The position numbers were made by a program, and so were the translations under genes. Positions 9,787-17,594 of a stretch of DNA of 33,487 nt are shown in pieces; position 1 is the first letter of the stretch; each line of letters begins with the position of its first letter. Source of the DNA: Candidatus Melainabacteria bacterium RIFOXYA2_FULL_32_9 (GTDB lineage Bacteria; Cyanobacteriota; Vampirovibrionia; Gastranaerophilales; UBA9579); assembly GCA_001784615.1 (NCBI GenBank), contig MFRQ01000162.1:1-33487 (forward strand). The letters run 5' to 3'. Below the pieces are notes generated by a model. The model made no database searches and had not been told where the DNA came from. It saw nothing but the letters and a program-made list of their open reading frames with translations.

Positions 9787-10416
9787 CTAATCAACCGTCC
9801 TTAATAAGACAGATACAACTTCTGACAATCTTTCCATTTCCTGATTACAAAAAAGGTCTGTCAGTAAATGGAGATAATAAGCATGCCCTGATTCTGCAAA
9901 GCTATATTCACCAGAATTCAAATAAAGATTATAATCTCCAAGTTTTCTTAGAGAATTATCTTCTTTAAACGCAGTAAAAGTAATTACCGGGCTGTTATCA
10001 AAATTTTCTTTAACATATTTAGCAGCATTTACAACATTTTTTGACGCACCTGAGCTGCTTATTGCAATCAGACCGTCTCCATTTCTCATTACCTTATTTA
10101 ATATTTGCATATAAGCTTCTTCATAAGAATAATCATTACTAAAACAGGTTAGTAATGCGCCCTCTGTAGGCGTAAAAGATGAAATTGAAGCATTTTTTGT
10201 AAAGTCAGCAGCAAAGTGTGCAGCTATTGAAGCACTGGCACCATTTCCGAGAAAATAAAGATTTTTCCCTGTTTTTCTTAGCTCATTTAAACAAGTTATA
10301 ACTCTAAAAAACCATTCTTCCTGACTAACTTTATCATCATTAATGGTAACTTCTGCATTTTTTACTATTTCAAAAAAATTATTTATATGATGCTCTATTT
10401 TATTCTTTAATGCCAT
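9787..10416 (-). CDS. gmhA: GmhA-like SIS-domain sugar-phosphate isomerase
   Basis: A 209-residue SIS-domain protein, the usual length for sedoheptulose 7-phosphate isomerase. It has LGNGASASIAAHFAADF (56-72) and, near the end, ESGHAYYLHLL (175-185), matching the GmhA residues that shuttle protons and bind the phosphate. The isomerase converts sedoheptulose 7-phosphate into D-glycero-D-manno-heptose 7-phosphate, the first step toward all ADP- or GDP-heptoses. One oddity: where E. coli GmhA has Glu65 in its HFAEEL segment, this protein has Asp71 (HFAADF). Its start overlaps the end of the nucleotidyltransferase gene by 10 bp. A relative acting on another ketose phosphate is possible. Confidence 0.8.
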   Translation of the reverse strand: MALKNKIEHHINNFFEIVKNAEVTINDDKVSQEEWFFRVITCLNELRKTGKNLYFLGNGASASIAAHFAADFTKNASISSFTPTEGALLTCFSNDYSYEEAYMQILNKVMRNGDGLIAISSSGASKNVVNAAKYVKENFDNSPVITFTAFKEDNSLRKLGDYNLYLNSGEYSFAESGHAYYLHLLTDLFCNQEMERLSEVVSVLLRTVD

Positions 10417-11159
10417 TTCTCACTCAGGTTTCTTGTATCAAATATTAGCCCTTTATCATAATTTAATCTTACCATAAAATATCTTTCTGAAGAGTCTATT
10501 GCACAACGATATCCTGTTAAGGGGAAACCATATAATGCATTTAGCTCTACCAGTTTAGAAAAGACATCTTTTGGAAAGTCACTCTTGCCTTCAGGAATTA
10601 TGCTTAATATTTCTTTATTGAAGCAATATAATCCTGAATTAACCCAATTTTGCTTTTTATCTTTTATTTCATTTTCAGAAGGTCTTTCTAAAAATTTTAC
10701 TACCTTATTATCATCATCCATTTCAACAATACTGTTGGATTTAATCCTTTCATGAACAATAATTGAAGCAATAGCATCTTTTTTAGATTTATGAAAATCC
10801 ATTAATTCTCTATAATCTTGATTTGTCACTATATCCCCATAAAGAACAAGAAAGTTCTCTGACTCCGATAAAATATTTTCAACTTTCTTAACAGCACCTG
10901 CTGTTCCCAATGGAACATCTTCATAGCTATAAACAATTTCCACTCCCCATTTTCTACCGTCTCCAAAATAAGAAGTTATCTGATCTGCAAGGTAATGAAG
11001 ATTTATGATTATTCTATTTATGCCAGATTTCTTTAAATTAATTATGGTATGCTCCAAAATTGGCTTATCTCCAATTTTAAGCATTGGTTTAGGAGTATTT
11101 TTAGTTAATTCATTCAACCTGGTACCAAAACCGGCGCATAAAATCATTGCCTGAGTCAT
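10407..11159 (-). CDS. sugar-1-phosphate nucleotidyltransferase, HddC/RmlA-like
   Basis: A 250-residue single-domain nucleotidyltransferase. The N-terminal signature MILCAGFGTRL with TPKPML downstream binds the nucleotide, and GD in LVLYGDIV (about residue 107) is the metal-binding position. There is no C-terminal left-handed beta-helix, so it is of the short HddC/RfbA type. In a heptose operon the expected job is joining heptose 1-phosphate to a nucleotide (GMP in the HddC pathway). The operon therefore holds two nucleotidyltransferases, this one and the N-terminal domain encoded at 7123-8661. Its start overlaps the stop of the phosphatase gene by 4 bp (ATGA type). The nucleotide preference is not readable by eye. 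Confidence 0.8.
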   Translation of the reverse strand: MTQAMILCAGFGTRLNELTKNTPKPMLKIGDKPILEHTIINLKKSGINRIIINLHYLADQITSYFGDGRKWGVEIVYSYEDVPLGTAGAVKKVENILSESENFLVLYGDIVTNQDYRELMDFHKSKKDAIASIIVHERIKSNSIVEMDDDNKVVKFLERPSENEIKDKKQNWVNSGLYCFNKEILSIIPEGKSDFPKDVFSKLVELNALYGFPLTGYRCAIDSSERYFMVRLNYDKGLIFDTRNLSEKWH

Positions 11160-11728
11160 CTTAATATCTCCTTTAGTTCAGAAATATTATTGACAACAAA
11201 GTCAGGAGCTATATTATCCGAGATATTAAGGTCAGTCTGAATCATTTTTTCAGTATGTTTACCTGTCAAACACTGAATTGTTTTACAACCAGCCAAATAA
11301 CCGGCAATTATGTCAGAAAATCTATCACCAACCATAAAACTGCTGTTAAAATCTATATTAAACTCTTTCTGTGCCTCCAATAACATACCATGCTTAGGTT
11401 TCCTGCAATTACAGGCCATACGATATTCAGAGATATTTGCATCAGGATGATGAGGGCAATAATAGATTTTATCAATTTTAGCATTTTTATTCTGATTTAA
11501 GATTAATTGCTGAAATTCCTGATTCAACTTAATTAAATCTTCTTCCTGAATCAATCCTCGAGCAACTACAGGTTGATTGGTAATTACAAATATTTTAAAC
11601 CCCAGATTACGACAATATGCAATGATATCAGCAGCATAATCATATAAATTTATTTCATTAATATCTGTAATATAATCATTATCAACGTTTAAAACGCCAT
11701 CCCTATCAAAAAAAATAGCCTTATTCAT
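11156..11728 (-). CDS. gmhB: GmhB-like HAD phosphatase (heptose 1,7-bisphosphate 7-phosphatase)
   Basis: A 190-residue HAD-family phosphatase. FFDRDGVLN near the start carries the two catalytic aspartates (D8, D10). VITNQPVVARG follows, and GDRFSDI near residue 137 is the distal metal-binding motif. The cysteine/histidine set in CPHHPDANISEYRMACNCRKP fits the structural zinc site of GmhB (C-x-H ... C-x-C). GmhB removes the C7 phosphate from heptose 1,7-bisphosphate so that the C1 phosphate can be activated. Length and motifs match GmhB well, and the isomerase, kinase and transferase in the same operon make the assignment strong. Confidence 0.88.
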   Translation of the reverse strand: MNKAIFFDRDGVLNVDNDYITDINEINLYDYAADIIAYCRNLGFKIFVITNQPVVARGLIQEEDLIKLNQEFQQLILNQNKNAKIDKIYYCPHHPDANISEYRMACNCRKPKHGMLLEAQKEFNIDFNSSFMVGDRFSDIIAGYLAGCKTIQCLTGKHTEKMIQTDLNISDNIAPDFVVNNISELKEILR

Positions 11729-11736
11729 ATTATTTC

Positions 11737-12738
11737 CTAGGATAAATACTTAAACCAAGTCTTTGTAGCTTCTTGTATAGAATCTTTATCCCATACAGGG
11801 GCTTCCTTCCAGTAATCAATGTTTTCTAATATCCTTCTCACACCTTCTTCAATGGATACCTTTGGCGTCCAGTTTAGACTTTTCTTAATTTTTGAAATAT
11901 CAGCATAAGTACAATCAGGTTCACCAGGTCTCTTAGGAATATATACGACATCCCCATCCAACAATTCTACAATTCTGTTTACGCTATATGTATCATCACT
12001 ACCGACGTTCATAACCTCATTTACTATATCCGACTTTGCAGCTGTAAAAAATGCATCTGCAACATCAGTGACATAAGTAAAATCTCTAGTTTGAGCACCA
12101 TCTCCAACAACAGTGAATGGTTTATTAGCAAGCTTTTGAGCTAAAAATACGCCAAACACAGCACCATAAGTTCCTGAAGTCCTAGATCTGGTACCATAGA
12201 CATTAAATAATCGTAAAGCTACAACAGGAAGTTTATAAACCTTGCCCCAATGCATTACATACTGCTCTGCAATGTTTTTTGTTAAAGCATAAGGGTATTG
12301 AGGTCTTATTTCGGCAATTTCAGGAGTTGGATAGACATCAGGAATTCCATAGCAAGATGATGATGCCGCATATAAGAAGCGTTTAACGTTGTGTTTTACA
12401 GAAGCCTGAAGCACATTTACAGTTCCATCAACATTAGATCTATGATAATTAATAGGTTTTTCTATTGAAGGAACTATATCAGCAAGAGCAGCAAGATGAA
12501 ATACCCAATCAATATCCTCAAAATAAGGGGCAATTTTATCATATTCAACTATATCTGCTTCAATTAATCTTAAGTTTGGATTATCTTTATGATGCAGAAG
12601 ATTTTGAGGTCTACCTGTAGAAAAATTATCTAAAACAGTGACATCGTGGCCTTCATCAAGTAACAAATCAACCAAATGTGATCCGATAAAGCCCGCCCCA
12701 CCAGTTACAATAATCTTCATTGATTGAGAATTACACAT
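11737..12738 (-). CDS. NAD-dependent SDR sugar-nucleotide epimerase/dehydratase
   Basis: A 333-residue extended short-chain dehydrogenase. TGGAGFIG gives the NAD-binding glycines, SSSCYG the catalytic Ser region, and YPYALTK the Tyr-x-x-x-Lys pair. VVGDGAQTRDFTYVTDV is the sugar-nucleotide segment shared with UDP-glucose and UDP-GlcNAc 4-epimerases. The start at 12738 is preferred because GGGAG lies six bases ahead; the internal ATG (MKIIVTGG), which aligns with most family starts, has no ribosome site. The tail after residue ~300 (YWKEAPVWDKDSI...) goes beyond the usual epimerase core. In context it would epimerise or oxidise the nucleotide-linked heptose, but it is closer to GalE/WbpP-type enzymes than to HldD as far as I can see. 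Confidence 0.83.
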   Translation of the reverse strand: MCNSQSMKIIVTGGAGFIGSHLVDLLLDEGHDVTVLDNFSTGRPQNLLHHKDNPNLRLIEADIVEYDKIAPYFEDIDWVFHLAALADIVPSIEKPINYHRSNVDGTVNVLQASVKHNVKRFLYAASSSCYGIPDVYPTPEIAEIRPQYPYALTKNIAEQYVMHWGKVYKLPVVALRLFNVYGTRSRTSGTYGAVFGVFLAQKLANKPFTVVGDGAQTRDFTYVTDVADAFFTAAKSDIVNEVMNVGSDDTYSVNRIVELLDGDVVYIPKRPGEPDCTYADISKIKKSLNWTPKVSIEEGVRRILENIDYWKEAPVWDKDSIQEATKTWFKYLS

Positions 12739-12756
12739 TTCCGACTCCCGATAATA

Positions 12757-13875
12757 TTATATAAAATTAACGTGCATAGGTGGATTTCCTGACGTTTCAG
12801 ATAACTCCGCTTTGCCTAATTTAAAATCCCACAAAAACTCATTTACTTTATGCTGAAGACATAAGGTTCCACAATCTTTTCTGGCATCGAAATCCTTGGA
12901 AGTAATATAATTCATAACTTCCCAATATCTTTCACTTTGCCATATTTCTTTAAAAGATTTTTCTTTAATATTTCCTATATGAAATTTTTCTTTATATTTG
13001 CTGTTAAAAAGCATGCCACAAGGAGCAACAAGGCCTGAACCAGACATCTGAATTATAAATGGAGCCCCAAAGCACTTTGAATACTCTCTTTTACCTTTGC
13101 TCAAAATTTTTGACCATTTTGCTTTTACAAGATAATTTTCGTCTGAATATTCTTCAGCCTCTTTAAGAAGACTAAAAAGCTCATCATATTTGTCATATTC
13201 AACACCCAGAGAACCATCTTCGTCATCTGAGCAATGTTTAATAACTAAATAATCGACACCCAATTCTTTACCTAGTTGAACCAACGGCATTATATCATTG
13301 GCAAATTGGGGTAATAGAACCATTTGCAGGCCTATAGTTACATCCAGCTTTTGCTTTTCTTTGATTTCAACAGCTTTCCTGATTGTATTAACAACTTTAT
13401 GATATGCTTTTACATCCACTCCATGAATATGTGCGTATCTTTCAGGGGTTCCTGCTGAAATATTGAAACGAAAATAACTTAAAGCTGGTAAAATTTCCTC
13501 TAATCTTTCATCCTTTATAGGATAACCATTTGTACCTATTGCCATATCAAGTCCATTAGCTTTTCCGTGCAAAATAGCATCATATACATGAGGAGAATGT
13601 GCACTTTCTCCATCACTTACAAAGCTGATAGCCTTAACCCCAATCTCAGCAGCATCATCCAGAAATCTAAAAATTACATCTTTAGATAGGTTATAACCTT
13701 CATTCTGTTGCAAAGTACCGTAGCAATAAATACATTTATATGAACAAGCTCTAGTGAGAGCGCAATCTATAGTAATTGGAGCTATTCTCTCACCTCTTAA
13801 CCAGGCTTCAACTCTCTCTTTATGCCATAAAACTTTATGTCCATCCAAAACAATTTTGTCTTGTAGCTTATTCAC
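12757..13875 (-). CDS. radical SAM/SPASM-like protein, first gene of the heptose operon
   Basis: A 372-residue radical SAM enzyme with CSYKCIYC (C44, C48, C51) and a VSDGES segment in place of the usual GGEP. C-terminal cysteines (SKCFG, APCGM, DCGTLC) suggest one auxiliary Fe-S cluster. It is a diverged paralogue of the product of 8673-9767, sharing 'IHGV', the LLLP/LGVDYLVIKH block, the NIKEKSF..W block and the final HVNFI. As first gene it lies just downstream of a good extended -10 promoter. Radical SAM enzymes with such tails act on sugars, peptides or tRNA; the operon points to a nucleotide sugar or sugar phosphate. Two related radical SAM enzymes in one operon suggest successive or stereochemically different steps. 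Confidence 0.83.
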   Translation of the reverse strand: MNKLQDKIVLDGHKVLWHKERVEAWLRGERIAPITIDCALTRACSYKCIYCYGTLQQNEGYNLSKDVIFRFLDDAAEIGVKAISFVSDGESAHSPHVYDAILHGKANGLDMAIGTNGYPIKDERLEEILPALSYFRFNISAGTPERYAHIHGVDVKAYHKVVNTIRKAVEIKEKQKLDVTIGLQMVLLPQFANDIMPLVQLGKELGVDYLVIKHCSDDEDGSLGVEYDKYDELFSLLKEAEEYSDENYLVKAKWSKILSKGKREYSKCFGAPFIIQMSGSGLVAPCGMLFNSKYKEKFHIGNIKEKSFKEIWQSERYWEVMNYITSKDFDARKDCGTLCLQHKVNEFLWDFKLGKAELSETSGNPPMHVNFI

Positions 13876-13947
13876 TACTTATTCCCCTCTCCATAAACCT
13901 ACTTATTTATCAATATAGTTATTTGATTCAAATGATCTTGTACTTTG

Positions 13948-13956
13948 ATTATACCA
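13948..13956 (-). promoter_or_regulatory. extended -10 promoter for the ten-gene operon
   Basis: On the - strand the bases read TGGTATAAT, a perfect TATAAT with the TGn extension. Transcription would start near 13940, giving a leader of about 65 nt before the ATG at 13875. No convincing -35 box is visible, which is usual for extended -10 promoters. Confidence 0.5.
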
Positions 13957-14120
13957 ACTAAAATTATAAAGTATCATCTTATAATAAATTATAATTCAAA
14001 TAGATTATTGAGTTGATATCTTGAATATAAATTAAATTCATCCATAAATAAATTTTGTTTTACAATAAAAGCAAGAAAATAAATAGATGAATTCTAGATT
14101 TTTACAGTTGGAGAAGTGAA

Positions 14121-14864
14121 GTGGAAGAGAAGATTCTTCAAAAAAATGCAGAATTAGAAGATAATAATTGGTGGCATATTAGCAGACGTAAAATAATAGA
14201 GACTGCAATTGAAAAATATATTGGCAAATTTCCTGCTGATGCACAGATTCTTGATGTTGGATGCGGAACAGGTGGAAACTTTGACTTAATTTGTAATTAC
14301 AGTAAAAATATTTCCGGAATAGAGTCAGATTCATATGCTCTAGGGATAGCCAGACAAAAATATGCATCTATTAATATTTCTCAAGGCGACTTACCCTACA
14401 ATATACCTGTTCAAGAAAATAATTTTGATGCAATTTTTTTACTTGATGTACTCGAACACATTGATGATGATTTATCTTCTTTGCAAACACTTTTTTCAAA
14501 ATTAAAATCGGGTGGACATTTAATAATAACGGTTCCAGCTTTTAATTTTTTATGGAGTAACCATGATACAGTAAATCATCATAAAAGAAGATACTCATTA
14601 AATGAACTAATTGGGAAAGTCAAGAAAAATAGCTTCCAAATTAAATGTGCAAGCTATTTTAATACATGGCTATTCCCATTAATTGCACTTGTAAGAATTA
14701 TAAAAAGCAAAACACCAACGTTAAAAGATAAAAGCGATCTTTTCACACCACCTAAAGCTGTAAATAATATCCTTACCTGCATAATGTCTAGTGAGAGGTT
14801 CTTTATTAGAGATTCAAAGCTTCCGTTTGGGGTATCAATTATTGTTATAGCTCAAAAGCCGTAA
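14121..14864 (+). CDS. class I SAM-dependent methyltransferase
   Basis: A 247-residue methyltransferase. It starts at GTG, with GGAG seven bases upstream. ILDVGCGTGGNFDLI (about 48-62) is the SAM-binding motif I, DAIFLLDVLEHIDDD is motif II, and GGHLIITVPAF is motif III. The N-terminal NWWHISRRK and the HHKRRYSLNEL block are typical of methyltransferases that travel with glycosyltransferase and polyprenol-lipid genes; the substrate there is usually a lipid-linked sugar, but this is unproven. The C-terminal half has hydrophobic stretches (WLFPLIALVRII) that may touch the membrane. It is transcribed away from the heptose operon across a 245-bp gap. Confidence 0.8.
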   Translation: MEEKILQKNAELEDNNWWHISRRKIIETAIEKYIGKFPADAQILDVGCGTGGNFDLICNYSKNISGIESDSYALGIARQKYASINISQGDLPYNIPVQENNFDAIFLLDVLEHIDDDLSSLQTLFSKLKSGGHLIITVPAFNFLWSNHDTVNHHKRRYSLNELIGKVKKNSFQIKCASYFNTWLFPLIALVRIIKSKTPTLKDKSDLFTPPKAVNNILTCIMSSERFFIRDSKLPFGVSIIVIAQKP

Positions 14865-14957
14865 TTTATAACTAATAATCTCATTTTACTCATCTCTCAC
14901 TTCATATTATAATTAACCTGAATAGCTAGTTAGCTAAAACCAGCATGAATATTGAGT

Positions 14958-15048
14958 AAAAATTCTCAAAAATTATAGAGAATCCCCAAAGAGGCGAAGC
15001 CTCTTTGTTACCTATGGGTGGTTGTGGGTGGGTGTTTTGAGAATTTTT
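14958..15048 (+). other. nested inverted-repeat element, candidate structured RNA or terminator
   Basis: A perfect 14-bp outer inverted repeat (AAAAATTCTCAAAA at 14958-14971 against TTTTGAGAATTTTT at 15035-15048) encloses a perfect 8-bp hairpin with a GAA loop (stem 14988-14995 / 14999-15006). After that comes a G-rich stretch (15015-15034). The right arm ends in a T run, so it may terminate the methyltransferase transcript. The enclosed hairpin and G-rich segment are more than a terminator needs. There is no coding frame here. Confidence 0.5.
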
Positions 15049-15142
15049 TAATAAAATTAATTAGCGATTGGGGTTAATTATGTGATACTATAAACCAGAA
15101 TGTCTGGATAAGTAATTCTATATTTTATATGGTGTGTAAATT

Positions 15143-15655
15143 ATGTACTTAGAATCAATTTTCTATGGAATTTCATTTTTCCTTATTATTTTAATTATTC
15201 ATATAGCAATATGGCGATTAATTAAGCCTAAAAAGCATATGAGTTCAATATTTGCAATTTTTCTTGTAATACCTTTTATTATATTTATTGGGTTATTCGT
15301 CCTATCCATACAAGGAAAATTATTTAATTTTACAGAACTTTTAAAAACTTCTTTGTTATATTTAGCCCTTGCCTGTGCATATATTCAAACTTATCCTCCA
15401 GCACAAGCAAATGCACCGTCTTTACAAATAATCCATCTTATCGGTAAAGCCAAATCCAAAGGATTAACGGAAGAAGAAATAATGAATATCTTTAATCTCA
15501 ATAATCTGGTACAAGATCGAATTGATGATCTCATTGTCGAAGGCTTTGTACTTGAAGAAGATGGTAAGCTTTACCTGAAAAATAAAGGTAAAATACTATC
15601 TACAACTTTTTATTTTTACCGCAAGCTTTACGGACTAAGTCAGGGAGAAGGTTAA
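15143..15655 (+). CDS. small membrane protein with C-terminal winged-helix-like domain (first of a pair)
   Basis: A 170-residue protein I do not recognise by name. Three predicted transmembrane segments (about 6-26, 35-56, 66-84) are followed by a soluble C-terminal domain (about 93-155). The helix-turn-helix-wing pattern there (GLTEEEIMNIFNLNNLVQDRIDDLIVEGFVLEEDGKLYL) looks like a winged helix. The next gene encodes a protein of the same length and plan, so the two probably arose by duplication and may form a heteromer. The domain could bind DNA at the membrane or serve as a protein-docking module; neither is proven. The leader before the ATG (GGTGTGTAAA) resembles that before the radical SAM gene at 16176. 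Confidence 0.7.
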   Translation: MYLESIFYGISFFLIILIIHIAIWRLIKPKKHMSSIFAIFLVIPFIIFIGLFVLSIQGKLFNFTELLKTSLLYLALACAYIQTYPPAQANAPSLQIIHLIGKAKSKGLTEEEIMNIFNLNNLVQDRIDDLIVEGFVLEEDGKLYLKNKGKILSTTFYFYRKLYGLSQGEG

Positions 15656-15662
15656 GAGAAAT

Positions 15663-16160
15663 ATGGCTGAGAATTACTTAACATTAATAATACTTGCAAT
15701 ATCGCCATTAATGCTTATGATTTTTCATATTTTATTCATACGTATAATTCATTTATACAAATTAGACATATCAAACCAATTATCTCTGGTTTTAAGTATG
15801 TTATTTTTAAATATCCCATTACTTTTAGGGGTTTATCTTTTGAATAAAGACTTATCCAGCTTAATATATACATTTATTATTTATAATTCTCTTGCATATT
15901 CATATTTTCACTTCTTTAACCTGAGTGAAACAGCAAGGAGAATAAAGATTCTCCTCGAAATAAAACATAAAAAACACATAGTAATTGAAGAATTAACAAA
16001 GCATTATAAGCCTGATTTTATGGTCAAAACAAGACTCAAAAGGCTTATTGACTTAAAACAAATAAAAAAACAGGATAATAAATATATTTTAATCGGAAAA
16101 TCTATGCTGGTTGGTGCTATACTGGTAAATATGTGGAGAAAGCTTCTGGGTTTTGAATAA
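15663..16160 (+). CDS. small membrane protein with C-terminal winged-helix-like domain (second of a pair)
   Basis: A 165-residue protein with the same architecture as its upstream neighbour: transmembrane segments at about 6-30, 40-61 and 66-84, then a charged domain (about 93-150). In that domain KHIVIEELTKHYKPDFMVKTRLKRLIDLKQIKKQDNKYIL reads as helix-turn-helix-wing. A second hydrophobic stretch (MLVGAILVNMW) lies near the C-terminus. It starts 7 bp after the first gene and ends 15 bp before the radical SAM gene, so the three are probably co-transcribed. I cannot assign a function. The shared plan despite low identity suggests an old duplication kept for a joint role. Confidence 0.7.
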   Translation: MAENYLTLIILAISPLMLMIFHILFIRIIHLYKLDISNQLSLVLSMLFLNIPLLLGVYLLNKDLSSLIYTFIIYNSLAYSYFHFFNLSETARRIKILLEIKHKKHIVIEELTKHYKPDFMVKTRLKRLIDLKQIKKQDNKYILIGKSMLVGAILVNMWRKLLGFE

Positions 16161-16175
16161 AATGTGGTGTAAACG

Positions 16176-17594
16176 ATGAAAGTCTTATTTATACAGAAAT
16201 ATGTTTTTGCTTACTTGGGTATTATATCAATAACAGGTTATTTACAAAAATATCAACATGAAAGTTCTGTACTTATTGATAATTTGATCGATAGAAAAGA
16301 CTTAATTAAGAAAATAGAAGAAGAAAATCCAGATGTAATATGCTTTTCTCTAATGTCAACCGATCATTCCTGGTTTACTGAGATAATAAAGCCAATCAAA
16401 AGCAATTTTCCAGATATACCAATATTAGTAGGAGGTGTACACTCAATACTGTACCCTGAAGATATAGCCTCAATTCCAGAAGTTGACTATGTCTGTTACG
16501 GAGAAGGTGAAGCTACAATCCTCCAGCTTTTAGAATATCTGAAAAAAGAAAAAACAATTGATGAAGTTAATGGAATAGCTTACAAAAAAGATGGTGAAAT
16601 TCATAAAAATCCTTTAAATAATCTTATTTCCTTAGATGATTTTACAGATAACAGAAAAATATATTTTGATCACTATAAAATCCTTAGAGAAATACCTTTT
16701 AAAGTATTTAACAGCTCAAGAGGCTGTCCATATACCTGCACTTTTTGTTCAAATAAGTATTTACAAAGAGTATTTAAAGGTACAGGCCCTTATGTAAGAC
16801 AGAAACCAGTTGATCACTTCATTTCAGAGATAAAATACGTAAAAGATAATTACGATATGAAATTCGTATTTATAGCTGATGATCTTTTCACCTGGAATAA
16901 AGAATGGTTGAAAGAATTTTCTCAAAAATATAAAACAATTATAGGGATTCCCTTTTTCTGCACTGCTCGAGCTGATAGACTTGATGAAGAAATTGTACAA
17001 TATCTTGCAGACGGTGGATGCACCTGTGTTTCTTGTGGAGTTGAGACAGGAAATCCAGAAATAAGAAAAGAAATTCTCAATAAAAATATTACAGATGAAG
17101 ACTTTATAAGAGCAGGAAAATTACTCAGAAAAGCTGGTATTCTCTTACAAACATCTAATATGTTCTGTTTACCAAATGAAACAGTCGAAGATGCTATAAA
17201 AACTATTGATTTAAATATAAAAATGGGAACAGCTTTTACCTTATCAGCAATTTTAATGCCTTTTCCGAAAACAGATCTTGCAAATAAATGCATTGAAATG
17301 GGAATTCTAAAACCAGATTACTCTTTTAAAGATATGCCGGTATCTTTTGCGACAAATTCTGTCTTAAGTATAAAAGACAAAGATACAATTGAGAGGATCC
17401 AGAAAGTTTCATCTCTTGCAATTCAATATCCAAAACTTAGAAATCTTTTAATATTTTTAGCTAAACACGTAAAATTTAGACCTCTACATTTTGCTTTCTT
17501 TGTCCTAGGAACTATTCTTAGATTCCGTATTGAAAGAAACCTCAATATTTTTGAGACTTTCTGCCATTTATGGATTTATAGAAAAAACATTTAA
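16176..17594 (+). CDS. B12-binding-type radical SAM protein (BchE-like architecture)
   Basis: A 472-residue protein in three parts. Residues 1-125 form a Rossmann-like domain of the B12-binding type (ILVGGVHSILYPE, VDYVCYGEGEATI). A radical SAM core follows from about 175 with CPYTCTFC (C184, C188, C191). A C-terminal helical region of ~100 residues closes it. The classical cobalamin motif D-x-H-x-x-G is not visible in the N-terminal domain, so cobalamin may bind base-off without a His ligand or may not bind at all. Relatives methylate or rearrange unactivated carbons in lipids and natural products. With the methyltransferase, the paired membrane proteins and the GT87 protein nearby, a lipid or glycolipid substrate is plausible. 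The stop overlaps that of the convergent next gene by 4 bp. Confidence 0.82.
   Translation: MKVLFIQKYVFAYLGIISITGYLQKYQHESSVLIDNLIDRKDLIKKIEEENPDVICFSLMSTDHSWFTEIIKPIKSNFPDIPILVGGVHSILYPEDIASIPEVDYVCYGEGEATILQLLEYLKKEKTIDEVNGIAYKKDGEIHKNPLNNLISLDDFTDNRKIYFDHYKILREIPFKVFNSSRGCPYTCTFCSNKYLQRVFKGTGPYVRQKPVDHFISEIKYVKDNYDMKFVFIADDLFTWNKEWLKEFSQKYKTIIGIPFFCTARADRLDEEIVQYLADGGCTCVSCGVETGNPEIRKEILNKNITDEDFIRAGKLLRKAGILLQTSNMFCLPNETVEDAIKTIDLNIKMGTAFTLSAILMPFPKTDLANKCIEMGILKPDYSFKDMPVSFATNSVLSIKDKDTIERIQKVSSLAIQYPKLRNLLIFLAKHVKFRPLHFAFFVLGTILRFRIERNLNIFETFCHLWIYRKNI

Noticed and set aside
15015-15034. G-quadruplex in the G-rich stretch
   Set aside because: Only three runs of GGG plus GG runs are present, so a stable four-run quadruplex is not supported; kept only as part of the inverted-repeat element.
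16922-17293. 123-codon - strand frame inside the B12 radical SAM gene
   Set aside because: Antisense shadow of a strongly conserved region; no start signal and unlikely composition.
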